NCBI GenBank assembly: GCA_018334495.1
Contig: JAGXLV010000022.1
Span: forward strand, 1 to 38,817
Reading direction: 5' to 3'
DNA length: 38,817 nucleotides
Origin: Oleiphilaceae bacterium
GTDB lineage: Bacteria > Pseudomonadota > Gammaproteobacteria > Pseudomonadales > Oleiphilaceae
The stretch's first letter is position 1. The number at the start of each line of letters is the position of its first letter. Positions 1-7,032 of this stretch are shown piece by piece. The notes below the pieces were generated by a model. That model made no database searches. It was not told the origin of the DNA and was given only the letters and a program-made list of their open reading frames with translations. A program made the position numbers and the translations under genes.

Positions 1-347
1 TACTGCTGGCCATTCATGGGTGGCGTGCTGGTTGTGAGCGCCAGCCAGCACTGTAAACCGCTATGGGACAGTGACGTCTATCTTGAGCAAAGGTTCTTTT
101 AAACTCAAGTTCCGACTGGGTCTTCACTTCACAAGTGACCGATATTCGGCGTCCCATAAGCCAGCGAAAGCCGTATTTTTCCGCCTGCCTGACACCAGCC
201 CTGATTTCCAAGCAAAGAGTAGCGCCGTAGTTTGCCTTTTATAGTACTGTAAATACATGTCATCAAGTGAGCCTGAGCGACATTGGTCGGCACACTGTTT
301 TGCAACTTGGTTTTGCAACTTGTCTTAAGACGCTAGCCAGGTGAAAA
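1..347. other. Intergenic stretch without a supported gene
   Basis: No reading frame here looks like a protein I recognise. All three plus-strand frames are closed by stops within about 20 bases upstream of the ATG at 348, so the missing N-terminus of the broken gene that follows is not preserved in front of it. By eye the stretch is poorer in G+C than the rest of the window. The only structured element I see is the 13-bp tandem repeat at 297-322, listed separately. Confidence 0.5.
297..322. repeat. Perfect 13-bp tandem direct repeat
   Basis: The unit GTTTTGCAACTTG occurs twice back to back (297-309 and 310-322) without mismatch. It lies about 25 bases upstream of the ATG of the broken lipid A deacylase gene. 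It could be a recent slippage duplication or a pair of regulator half-sites; nothing else in the sequence decides between them. Confidence 0.6.
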
Positions 348-674
348 ATGCGAGCGTCTTTCAGATCGTGCCTTCGAGGCGCCTTCTGGGCCCAGAACAA
401 CGGGAATTATGCCTATGCGGCGCTTCGGCGCGACTTCGTGGTATTCGGAAACTGGCGCCTGACGCCAGGTTTTGGCGCAGGCCGTTTCGATAATCGGCCG
501 GCGCTTGAATTGGGGCAGTCATTCCAATTTTATCAAGGGCTGGAATAAAGCTATCGGTTTGGTAACAACTACCGAATGGGCGTGTCCATTTTTCATTTCT
601 CCAGTGGTGGACTGGCAGAATCAAATCCGGGTACGGAGGCCCTTGTGGTCTCCTTCAGCATCCCCGTGTTTTAA
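348..674 (+). pseudogene. PagL-type lipid A 3-O-deacylase (acyloxyacyl hydrolase family), 5'-truncated with in-frame stop
   Basis: From the ATG at 348 the frame reads into the middle of an acyloxyacyl hydrolase beta-barrel (NNGNYAYAALRRDF, then NWRLTPGFGAG and FQFYQGLE). It then meets TAA at 546-548 and continues in the same frame as SYRFGNNYRMGVSIFHFSSG to a second TAA at 672-674. The second part holds the PagL catalytic signature: His (594-596), Ser two residues later (600-602) and Glu fourteen residues after the His (636-638, in NPGTE). This is the spacing of His126, Ser128 and Glu140 in Pseudomonas PagL. The usual signal peptide and first strands, about 60-70 residues, are absent, and every upstream frame is closed. 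An intact PagL removes the 3-O acyl chain of lipid A in the outer membrane; this copy should not make a working enzyme. A sequencing error could explain the TAA but not the missing N-terminus. An intact LpxR-like gene follows. Confidence 0.72.
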
Positions 675-781
675 GAACAGCAGGCTGGCCATCTTATTCT
701 GGGCGACTTTGCCAGCCTTCAGGATTAACTTCCGGTTGGCAACGTTGATGGACAAGCTCACAACAGGGAGCGTTTGAAAAA

Positions 782-1798
782 GTGAATAAAGTCATATGGA
801 TAGCGCTGGTTCCTCTTATTATACTTCCGGTGCATGGAGCCTTTCCCGCAGGCAAGTCGGCACGGGCTGAGTTTTCAAACGATGTTTTTTTTCAGTCCGA
901 CGATCAATTCACCAACGGAATTTCGTTCATTCTGTCTTCCAGCCCCAAACATTCCCTGGAAATGACGGAGGGAACGCCGGCATTCGGAAGATCTCTGCTT
1001 GGTTGGGCATTGCCAGAGGATAAAAGTCTGGCCTATCGCGAAAGCTGGGGGGTTGGCCAAAATGTGCAGACCCCCAACAATATTTCTGCCGGTGATCTCA
1101 TCCTCGACGATGTCCCATACATCGGCATGCTGGGCTGGCAAAACACGTTTTACGGGTTCGATGATAAGGACTTCTGGGCGGTTCAGTGGCTGTTGGGCTG
1201 GGTGGGCGAACCGGCGTTGGGGGAAGAAGGACAAAAAGCTACACATGAAATTTTTAATGCCGTGGATCCGGAAGGATGGGATAACCAACTGGATTTTGAA
1301 CCTCTACTGAATGCCTATTTTACCAGAAAGCACAGGCTGATCGACCACAACTGGTACGACATGACGATTACCGGAGATGTGGCCATCGGCAACTTTTTCA
1401 CTTTTGTTCAGCCCGGCCTCGCATTCCGATTTGGCGATCGCCCTGAAGGCTTCATTTTTCTACCTGACCCTCTGGGTCGCGGGATTGACTACGACGCCGT
1501 TCTCTCGCCTGGGCGGCATTTTTACGGCTCATTAACCTTTCGTGTGACCCATTTTTTCTGGGCCCTGCCCCGCGAGGGCAACCTGCTCGTGAGCAACACC
1601 TGGACCGATGAAAATATCATTGATGTGGAGCGAGATGTGGCACAGGCTATTTTCGGCCTGCACTGGCAAAGCCGGAATTGGGGAGCCCATTTAACCCTGT
1701 GGCTCTCTACCAAAACGGTGACCGAGTCCAGGCTGGATGACGGCACAGATGCTAACAACAATTTCGGCTCCATCATGCTCGAAAGACGCTTTTAATGT
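782..1798 (+). CDS. LpxR-type lipid A 3'-O-deacylase (DUF2219 family outer membrane protein)
   Basis: This is a 337-residue outer-membrane beta-barrel protein of the LpxR/DUF2219 family, which in Salmonella removes the 3'-acyloxyacyl group of lipid A. A hydrophobic signal segment (about residues 3-23) precedes the family N-terminus, where FSNDVFF (Asn33-Asp34) and DDQFTNG (Thr44) match the catalytic Asn/Asp and Thr of LpxR. The family block WLLGWVGEPALGEEGQ ends in a His (His155) that fits the catalytic histidine, followed by GWDNQL. The chain ends in a terminal Phe, as expected for a Bam-assembled barrel. The start is GTG with AGGGAG at 765-770 eleven bases upstream. It stands alone, 107 bp after a broken PagL-like gene, so both 3- and 3'-deacylases were once encoded side by side. 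Enzyme class is well supported; the exact substrate is inferred. Confidence 0.8.
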
Positions 1799-2190
1799 TG
1801 TCAGAGAGGCAAGGGGGCCGGCACGAGATTTGAACGCTGACTCCTCACTCCAGGTGTTCTACCAACTCTCGACATGTGGAGGCGGGGCTCTTATTAAACA
1901 AGCATCTCGGCCTTACTTTCCGGTAATCATTCTGGTAGTCTCCGTCACCGTTACTTGGCGTGATTCCACTGAATCAGCCCGAATCGACCCAACTTTCAGT
2001 TAACTCAGGATTTGCCAAAGCCCTCGTGATGATCGCTCCGCCCTAGTCTTTGTCTCCCCCGCCTTCTGGGCCTTATGTTGCCGATCAAAACCGGTCCCTT
2101 CTGTTTGTCCTCCCCCGGGGCATTCAGGGTGAAGTGCTGCCTCTTGAACCGGTCAGACTGATCCACCTCATTTCATACGTTTTAAATTAA
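1799..2190. other. Long intergenic gap between lpxR-like gene and SulP transporter
   Basis: About 390 bases with no credible coding frame. The first part contains a tRNA-like stretch on the minus strand (listed separately). The rest is pyrimidine-rich, with runs such as CTCCCCC, and must carry the promoter of the transporter gene, but I could not pick out a convincing -35/-10 pair. Confidence 0.5.
1812..1880 (-). other. Degenerate tRNA-like remnant
   Basis: Read on the minus strand this stretch contains AGTTGGTAGAACACC, very like a D-arm and start of the anticodon stem, then GGAGTGAGGAGTC where an anticodon arm would be, then GTTCAAATCTC, very like a T-loop. Spacing is several bases short of a working tRNA, the acceptor stem does not pair and there is no CCA end. 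It therefore looks like a decayed tRNA or the tRNA-derived scar of an integration event. This is judged by eye only. Confidence 0.3.
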
Positions 2191-2202
2191 TTGGACATCA
2201 AT

Positions 2203-3690
2203 ATGATGAACTCTCTCAGAACCCACTGGCTTTCAAACATCCGGGGCGATTTGCTCGCGGGCATTGTGGTGGCGCTGGCCCTGATACCGGAAGCCATTGC
2301 CTTTTCCATCATTGCGGGGGTTGATCCCAAGGTAGGGCTTTACGCCTCCTTCTGCATCGCGGTGGTGATTGCGTTCGTGGGCGGCCGGCCAGGCATGATT
2401 TCGGCAGCGACCGGGGCCATGGCGCTTCTGATGGTCACCCTCGTCAAGGAACATGGCCTGGAGTATCTCCTTGCGGCGACACTGCTCACCGGCGTTCTCC
2501 AGATTATTGCCGGCTACCTCAAGCTTGGTGCTCTGATGCGGTTTGTCTCCCGTTCGGTCGTGACCGGCTTTGTCAACGCGCTGGCGATACTCATTTTTAT
2601 GGCGCAGCTGCCGGAGCTGACCGGCGTTACATGGCACGTTTACGCCATGACCGCAGCCGGCCTGGGCATTATCTACCTTTTCCCCCTGATTCCGGTGATC
2701 GGGCGCATGCTGCCCTCTCCGCTGATCTGCATTGTCGCTCTGACGGTGTTCGCCATGTTTGTCAATATGGATATCCGGACCGTCGGCGACATGGGCCAGT
2801 TGCCGGATACCCTGCCTATTTTTCTGTGGCCGGATGTGCCGCTCACTCTGGAAACGCTGATGATCATTCTGCCCTATTCTCTCGCTCTGGCCGTTGTCGG
2901 TCTGCTGGAGTCGATGATGACAGCCACCATCGTCGACGACCTGACGGACACCACCAGCGATCGCAACCGTGAGTGTCGTGGCCAGGGTATCGCCAATATC
3001 GGGTCAGGCCTGTTGGGAGGCATGGCGGGCTGCGCGATGATCGGCCAGTCCATTATTAACATCAAATCCGGCGGCCGGACTCGGCTCTCTTGTCTGACGG
3101 CAGGAGTTTTTTTGCTGGTGATGGTGCTGGTGCTGGATAACTGGCTGGTGCAGATTCCCATGGCGGCACTGGTGGCGGTTATGATTATGGTGGCCATCGG
3201 TACCTTTAGCTGGGACTCGCTGCGCAACCTTAAAAAACACCCGTTGTCCACCAACATTGTAATGGTGGTAACCGTGATTGTAGTGGTGGCGACGCACAAC
3301 CTGGCCTTCGGTGTATTTGCCGGCGTACTCCTGGCGGCCCTGTTCTTTGCGAACAAAATCGGGCACTTTATGCTGGTGACCTCGGACTATGAGGATAAAG
3401 CATCGAAGCGGACCTACCGGGTGACTGGCCAGGTTTTCTTCAGTTCCGCGGAAAAATTCATGGCCGCCTTCGATTTCAAGGAAGCGGTGGATAATATCGT
3501 CATCGATCTGAGCCGGGCGCATTTCTGGGACATCACGGCAGTTGCCGCCCTGGATAAAGCGGTGCTCAAGTTCCGGCGAGAAGGCTCCGACGTTGAGGTC
3601 ATTGGGCTCAACGAGGCCAGCGCGACGATTGTTGACCGTTTTGGCGTGCATGATAAGCCGGGCGCCGTCGATGACCTGATGGGCCACTGA
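2203..3690 (+). CDS. SulP family inorganic anion transporter with STAS domain
   Basis: This is an inner-membrane SLC26/SulP transporter of about 495 residues for sulfate, bicarbonate or another small anion. The N-terminus ([20 protein letters not shown], then [11 protein letters not shown] and PKVGLYASF) is the conserved first part of the transport core. Some ten to twelve hydrophobic helices follow to about residue 390. The last 100 residues form a cytoplasmic STAS domain ([13 protein letters not shown], then [20 protein letters not shown]). A TTG at 2191 and ATGs at 2203 and 2206 are all in frame; I prefer 2203, since GGA lies seven bases before it. The gene ends one base before a possible ATG of the next reading frame and is followed by a universal stress protein, a common pairing in marine gammaproteobacteria. 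The substrate cannot be named from sequence; bicarbonate or sulfate are the likely choices. Confidence 0.9.
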   Translation: MMNSLRTHWLSNIRGDLLAGIVVALALIPEAIAFSIIAGVDPKVGLYASFCIAVVIAFVGGRPGMISAATGAMALLMVTLVKEHGLEYLLAATLLTGVLQIIAGYLKLGALMRFVSRSVVTGFVNALAILIFMAQLPELTGVTWHVYAMTAAGLGIIYLFPLIPVIGRMLPSPLICIVALTVFAMFVNMDIRTVGDMGQLPDTLPIFLWPDVPLTLETLMIILPYSLALAVVGLLESMMTATIVDDLTDTTSDRNRECRGQGIANIGSGLLGGMAGCAMIGQSIINIKSGGRTRLSCLTAGVFLLVMVLVLDNWLVQIPMAALVAVMIMVAIGTFSWDSLRNLKKHPLSTNIVMVVTVIVVVATHNLAFGVFAGVLLAALFFANKIGHFMLVTSDYEDKASKRTYRVTGQVFFSSAEKFMAAFDFKEAVDNIVIDLSRAHFWDITAVAALDKAVLKFRREGSDVEVIGLNEASATIVDRFGVHDKPGAVDDLMGH

Positions 3691-3766
3691 CATGACGAGC
3701 CCGGAACCAAATCAGGATGAGCGGAATCAACACAAGAACAACCAACACGATGACAGCGAGGTTAAA

Positions 3767-4618
3767 ATGTTACGAGTGGTAGCGTGTATCGATGGCTCAG
3801 GGGCCACCCCGGCAGTGTGCGATTACGCGGCCTGGGCCAGTCAGCATATGGAAACGCCGATGATGCTGCTGCACGTGCTGGATGAGGACCGCTATCCGGC
3901 GGAACCCGACCTGGCCGGCCATATCGGTCTTGGCACTCGGGAGCACTTGCTGGAGGAACTGGCCGAACTCGACCGCAAACGCAGCAAGCTGGCACTGGAA
4001 CACGGCCATCACATGCTGGACCAAGCGGAAAAGCGAGTCATTGAGGCCGGCGTGACGGATGTCATAAAACGTCAGCGCCATGGTGGTCTGACAGAGTCTC
4101 TGGTGGCGCTTGAGGATCAAACCCGCCTGTTGGTCGTGGGGCTTCATGGCGAAAGCAGCTCCAAGGGTCACGTGCGCGTTGGCGGCCAGGTGGAAACCAT
4201 CATCCGCAGCGTTCATCGCCCGATCATGCTGGTGCCGGACGAGTTTTCAGCACCGCGCAGCGCCATGCTGGCCTTTGACGGCAGTGCCACGGCATTCAAG
4301 GGCGTGGAACTACTCGCTGGCAGCCCTGTGTTCAGCGGTATGCCGTTACACCTTGTCATGATTGGCGCCGACACCAACGATCGCTGGGAGCAGCTCAAGC
4401 AGGCCGAGCGCATGCTGTCCGGACTCGGAGTGGATGTCCATCTGGCAATCAGAGCCGGTGATGTGGAGCAGACACTGCACGCCTACCAGGAAGAGAATGA
4501 TATCGACATTCTGGTCATGGGTGCTTACGGTCATTCCCGCATTCGCCAGTTCCTGGTGGGCAGTACCACGACGAACATGTTGAATACTGCGCTCAAACCC
4601 CTGGTTATACTTCGTTAA
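3767..4618 (+). CDS. Tandem-domain universal stress protein (UspA family)
   Basis: This cytoplasmic protein has two Usp folds in a row (about residues 1-145 and 150-283 counted from MLRVVACIDGS). The second domain has the full ATP-binding pattern G-2x-G-9x-G-S/T (GAYG, nine residues, GST). In the first domain the same motif is degenerate (GLHG, ten residues, GG), so only the second half is likely to bind nucleotide. I chose the ATG at 3767 because GAGG lies just before it and the fold begins there. An in-frame ATG at 3692, one base after the stop of the transporter gene, would add 25 hydrophilic residues rich in Asn, Gln, His and Asp. The gene is almost certainly co-transcribed with the SulP transporter, perhaps to tune transport under stress, which is inference. 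Confidence 0.88.
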   Translation: MLRVVACIDGSGATPAVCDYAAWASQHMETPMMLLHVLDEDRYPAEPDLAGHIGLGTREHLLEELAELDRKRSKLALEHGHHMLDQAEKRVIEAGVTDVIKRQRHGGLTESLVALEDQTRLLVVGLHGESSSKGHVRVGGQVETIIRSVHRPIMLVPDEFSAPRSAMLAFDGSATAFKGVELLAGSPVFSGMPLHLVMIGADTNDRWEQLKQAERMLSGLGVDVHLAIRAGDVEQTLHAYQEENDIDILVMGAYGHSRIRQFLVGSTTTNMLNTALKPLVILR

Positions 4619-4669
4619 TTTCCCGAATCCCGCAGGGGCCAGAGCCGCTCCTGTGATTTGTTCGCAGTG

Positions 4670-5005
4670 TCAGCTAGCGCATTCAATGCAATGAAGTGTT
4701 GTAGGATTCACTTCAAGCCGTTTTGGGTTGATGTCTTCTCCGCATTCAACGCATTCGCCAAACTCACCTTCCTCGATTCTCTGAAAGGCCGCCTCGATCA
4801 TTTGAAGCCTCTGTTTGGCCCGTGCCTGCCCTGCCACTGCAATAGCTTGACCCTGTAAGGCATCAATGCGGGAAAGCCTGCCAGTGCAGGACTGATCCAG
4901 ATTCACAGTGGCAGTTTTGCTGTCACGTTCCTCACTCGTCGACATTAGGTCGTTTTTAAGTTCGATCAGTAAAACTTTGAATTTACTGATTTCTTCGGGG
5001 CTCAT
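4670..5005 (-). CDS. DksA/TraR family C4-type zinc-finger protein
   Basis: This is a short (111-residue) member of the DksA/TraR family, whose members bind in the secondary channel of RNA polymerase. Residues 1-80 form a helical coiled-coil with IEEGEFGEC at its end. The zinc finger uses Cys85, Cys88, Cys106 and Cys109 (CVEC and CIEC, with the family sequence NPKRLEVNP between). It is shorter than housekeeping DksA (about 150 residues) and closer to the stand-alone small paralogues. GGAG eight bases upstream supports the start. It faces the stress-protein gene, 51 bp away. Whether it responds to ppGpp, and what it regulates, cannot be told from sequence. Confidence 0.88.
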   Translation of the reverse strand: MSPEEISKFKVLLIELKNDLMSTSEERDSKTATVNLDQSCTGRLSRIDALQGQAIAVAGQARAKQRLQMIEAAFQRIEEGEFGECVECGEDINPKRLEVNPTTLHCIECAS

Positions 5006-5161
5006 GCGCTGGCTCCGTAACCAAGGACCGATGGTCGCATTGTATCGGAAAGATCAGCGCTTGTCGGTCTTGCCTAACGTCAGGGTGTCGTAATCCCGTA
5101 GCAGGAACAGCGCGATGCAGGCAGCCCGCATCGGCCTGGCGAGGGACGCGATCCTGAGGGG

Positions 5162-5205
5162 TAACTGGGCCGGAGCAACCCTGACTGAATAGCCCCGGCC
5201 AGTTA
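5162..5205 (-). terminator. Bulged hairpin downstream of the SRPBCC gene
   Basis: TAACTGG (5162-5168) plus CCGG (5170-5173) pair with CCGGCCAGTTA (5195-5205). This gives an eleven-pair stem with one bulged G and a 21-base loop, starting 12 bases after the stop of the SRPBCC gene. No run of U follows on the minus strand, so intrinsic termination is uncertain; it may instead protect the 3' end of the transcript. Confidence 0.35.
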
Positions 5206-5216
5206 TTCAGAAATGC

Positions 5217-5648
5217 TCAGGCTTCGAGTGTTTTCTTTAATTCTCCCAGCAAGGCGGTATAGATGCCGGTACAAAATTCTTCCGCCGCCGCATCATTACC
5301 GTTCCAGGTCGAGTACCATTCCACAAAGGTGCCTTCGTTGCTCTCGGTCACGGGGCGAACGACGACTCTGCCCACGTAATCACTGACATCGTCACTTGAA
5401 ACCGGGGACGGGCCGTTATCGATGCTGTAGGTGATGGCATGGTTTTCATCATCAACGTCGATCAGAGTTTCATGAAATGCGTCATTCAGGATGCGTTTGG
5501 CGCCGGGCTCATCACCCTTTTTGTCTCCAACAGCGTCCACTTTCTCGACGACATTGGGCGCCCAGCTCATGTCATGAAAGTTACGAACTTTGGACCAGAC
5601 ATCTTCCGCTGGCGCGTTAATTACGATGGACTGATAGGTCTTTGCCAT
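5217..5648 (-). CDS. SRPBCC (START/polyketide-cyclase-like) family protein
   Basis: This is a 143-residue single-domain protein of the helix-grip SRPBCC fold, which holds small hydrophobic ligands in a deep pocket. Family features are the start AKTYQSIVINAPAEDVWSKV, the early WAPNV segment, the central ERxL-like KRILND stretch and a final long helix ending in LGELKKTLEA. The start at 5648 is chosen because GAGAGGG lies about nine bases upstream and the fold begins there; the frame runs on upstream without a family match. It follows the AhpD-like gene by 70 bp on the same strand and is probably its operon partner. No catalytic residues can be assigned and the ligand is unknown. Confidence 0.82.
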   Translation of the reverse strand: MAKTYQSIVINAPAEDVWSKVRNFHDMSWAPNVVEKVDAVGDKKGDEPGAKRILNDAFHETLIDVDDENHAITYSIDNGPSPVSSDDVSDYVGRVVVRPVTESNEGTFVEWYSTWNGNDAAAEEFCTGIYTALLGELKKTLEA

Positions 5649-5718
5649 GATTTTCACCCTCTCGATTACTAAAACTGGTTTGATCCGGGTGGTCTGGTAA
5701 CCGCCCGGATATGACTGA

Positions 5719-6273
5719 TTACTGCTTTTTGTGCCATTCGAACTTCTTGAACGGCTCGTCAACCGGTGTCTTTGCGATGTGGTTGATGTAATTACTCATG
5801 ACTTTCTGAGATACGACCAGTATTACTTCCAGCACCTGACGGTGTGTGTAGCCGGCCTCATAAAAGGCGTTCAGCTCACTTTTGCTCACTTCTCCCCGGT
5901 CACGGACAACCGCCAGGGTAAAGTTGCGCAAGGATTCCAACTTATCATTTGGCAGCGGCGTTTCATCACGAAGAGCGTTAGTGATGTCGTCTGATACTTC
6001 CATCATCTTGGCTATGCCGGTGTGGGCCGGTACGCAATAATGGCAGGCGTGCTCTACGTTAATCGTCTGCCAGACCACGGTTTTCTCATCGTTGTCGAAG
6101 CTGCTGTCGAGTACAAGCGCGTGAAGCTTTTTGTACCCTTCCAGTACCCCCGGCGCCTCGGCCATGACGGCGTGTAAAGAAGGAATCATGCCGAAGGTTT
6201 TGACGGAATCTTCCAGCAAAGGCTTGGCCGCCTCCGGTGCCGACGCCTGATCGTGTAGTTTGAAGTCTGTCAT
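5719..6273 (-). CDS. Carboxymuconolactone decarboxylase family protein (AhpD-like)
   Basis: This is a 184-residue all-helical protein of the CMD/AhpD family. The redox centre is clear: EHACHYCVPAHTG with Glu74, Cys77, Cys80 and His84, the E-x2-C-x2-C-x3-H pattern of AhpD-type peroxidases. That points to thiol-based peroxidase or reductase activity rather than ring decarboxylation. AAGGAG close upstream of the ATG at 6273 fixes the start; an extension to 6336 would lack a ribosome site. The gene is divergent from a TetR-type regulator 118 bp away, which is its most likely controller, and is followed by an SRPBCC gene. A role in handling peroxides or reactive organic compounds is inference. Confidence 0.88.
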   Translation of the reverse strand: MTDFKLHDQASAPEAAKPLLEDSVKTFGMIPSLHAVMAEAPGVLEGYKKLHALVLDSSFDNDEKTVVWQTINVEHACHYCVPAHTGIAKMMEVSDDITNALRDETPLPNDKLESLRNFTLAVVRDRGEVSKSELNAFYEAGYTHRQVLEVILVVSQKVMSNYINHIAKTPVDEPFKKFEWHKKQ

Positions 6274-6324
6274 GCAGGTCTCCTTTTCTGAATGTTTGCT
6301 CAAGTAAGGCCACAGTATCTTTTT

Positions 6325-6357
6325 TTGATCGGCCATTCAAGATAAGATAGAACGAAT
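6325..6357 (+). promoter_or_regulatory. Possible promoter of the tetR-like gene with overlapping imperfect inverted repeat
   Basis: TTGATC (6325-6330) and TAGAAC (6348-6353) are 17 bases apart and would place the transcript start some 30 bases before the regulator's ATG. An imperfect inverted repeat with outer arms ATTC (6335-6338) and GAAT (6354-6357) overlaps the -10 region. That is where an autoregulating TetR protein that also controls the divergent genes would be expected to bind. The inner positions pair poorly. Confidence 0.28.
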
Positions 6358-6391
6358 TAACTCATCCCTCGCAGGCATTCATCGGAACATT

Positions 6392-6991
6392 ATGGGACGA
6401 ATCGCACAGTACGACCGGCAAGCGGCATTGGACAGCGCCATCAATCTATTCTGGGAAAAGGGCTATTCGGGCTCGTCCATGAAACAGATCGAACAGGCAT
6501 TGGACATGCGACCAGGCAGTCTTTATGCGACGTTCGGCAGCAAGGATGGGCTTTTCTCCGAGGCCCTGGACCTGTACTCCGAGCGCAACAGCAATGAAAT
6601 GTCGGCGCACCTGGAAAACTACGAATCCATCATGTCCGGCATGGAGGACTACCTCCGTAAACTGGCCCTCGCATTTGCGCCCGGCACGGGAACCCCGTCA
6701 CGAGCCTGTCTGATCGTAAAGACGCTGCTGGAAATCAGCCACAGAGAATCGGATCTGGGTCGACAGGTAAATCGGATTCTCGATAGCATTGAAGAGCGCT
6801 TGCGAGAGGCTCTGGAACAAGCCGCCGCCCGAGGCGAGCTGAAACGCGGCACCGATTGCGCCCGCCTGGCCCGGCTGCTTCAGTCCCAGATCATCGGTTT
6901 GCGGTCCTATGCTCAGCGGGAGACATCAGCATTGCAGGTCGCGCAACTCGGCGAAGACATGGCGGCCATACTGGCAGGCTACCGAAGCTAA
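6392..6991 (+). CDS. TetR/AcrR family transcriptional regulator
   Basis: A 199-residue repressor-type protein. The N-terminal TetR DNA-binding domain is plain: ALDSAINLFWEKGYSGSSMK followed by the recognition part ALDMRPGSLYATFGSKDGLF (about residues 30-50). The C-terminal all-helical domain carries SRACLIVKTLLE, the place where many members of this subgroup have a conserved Cys next to the ligand pocket. It is transcribed away from the AhpD-like/SRPBCC pair, so control of that pair and of itself is the simplest reading. The Cys would suit sensing of electrophiles or peroxides, but this is inference. It converges with the CapA-type gene, 41 bp away. Confidence 0.9.
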   Translation: MGRIAQYDRQAALDSAINLFWEKGYSGSSMKQIEQALDMRPGSLYATFGSKDGLFSEALDLYSERNSNEMSAHLENYESIMSGMEDYLRKLALAFAPGTGTPSRACLIVKTLLEISHRESDLGRQVNRILDSIEERLREALEQAAARGELKRGTDCARLARLLQSQIIGLRSYAQRETSALQVAQLGEDMAAILAGYRS

Positions 6992-7032
6992 AAAGACTGA
7001 CACCAGGTCAGATCAAAACATCAGGCGCTCGG

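Noticed and set aside
14..318. Two overlapping minus-strand frames of about 65 codons at the left end
   Set aside because: No ribosome site, no family resemblance, and composition unlike the real genes; treated as chance frames.
683..717. Inverted repeat GGCTGGC/GCCAGCC between the broken gene and the LpxR-like gene as a terminator
   Set aside because: The loop is 21 bases and no T-run follows, so it is not a credible intrinsic terminator.
1737..2003. Plus-strand frame starting inside the LpxR-like gene and running into the gap
   Set aside because: It reads the lpxR-like gene out of frame, then the tRNA-like stretch; no start signal or recognisable protein.
4630..4660. GC-rich imperfect hairpin between the stress-protein gene and the dksA-like gene as a bidirectional terminator
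   Set aside because: Needs two G-U pairs and has no T-run on either side.
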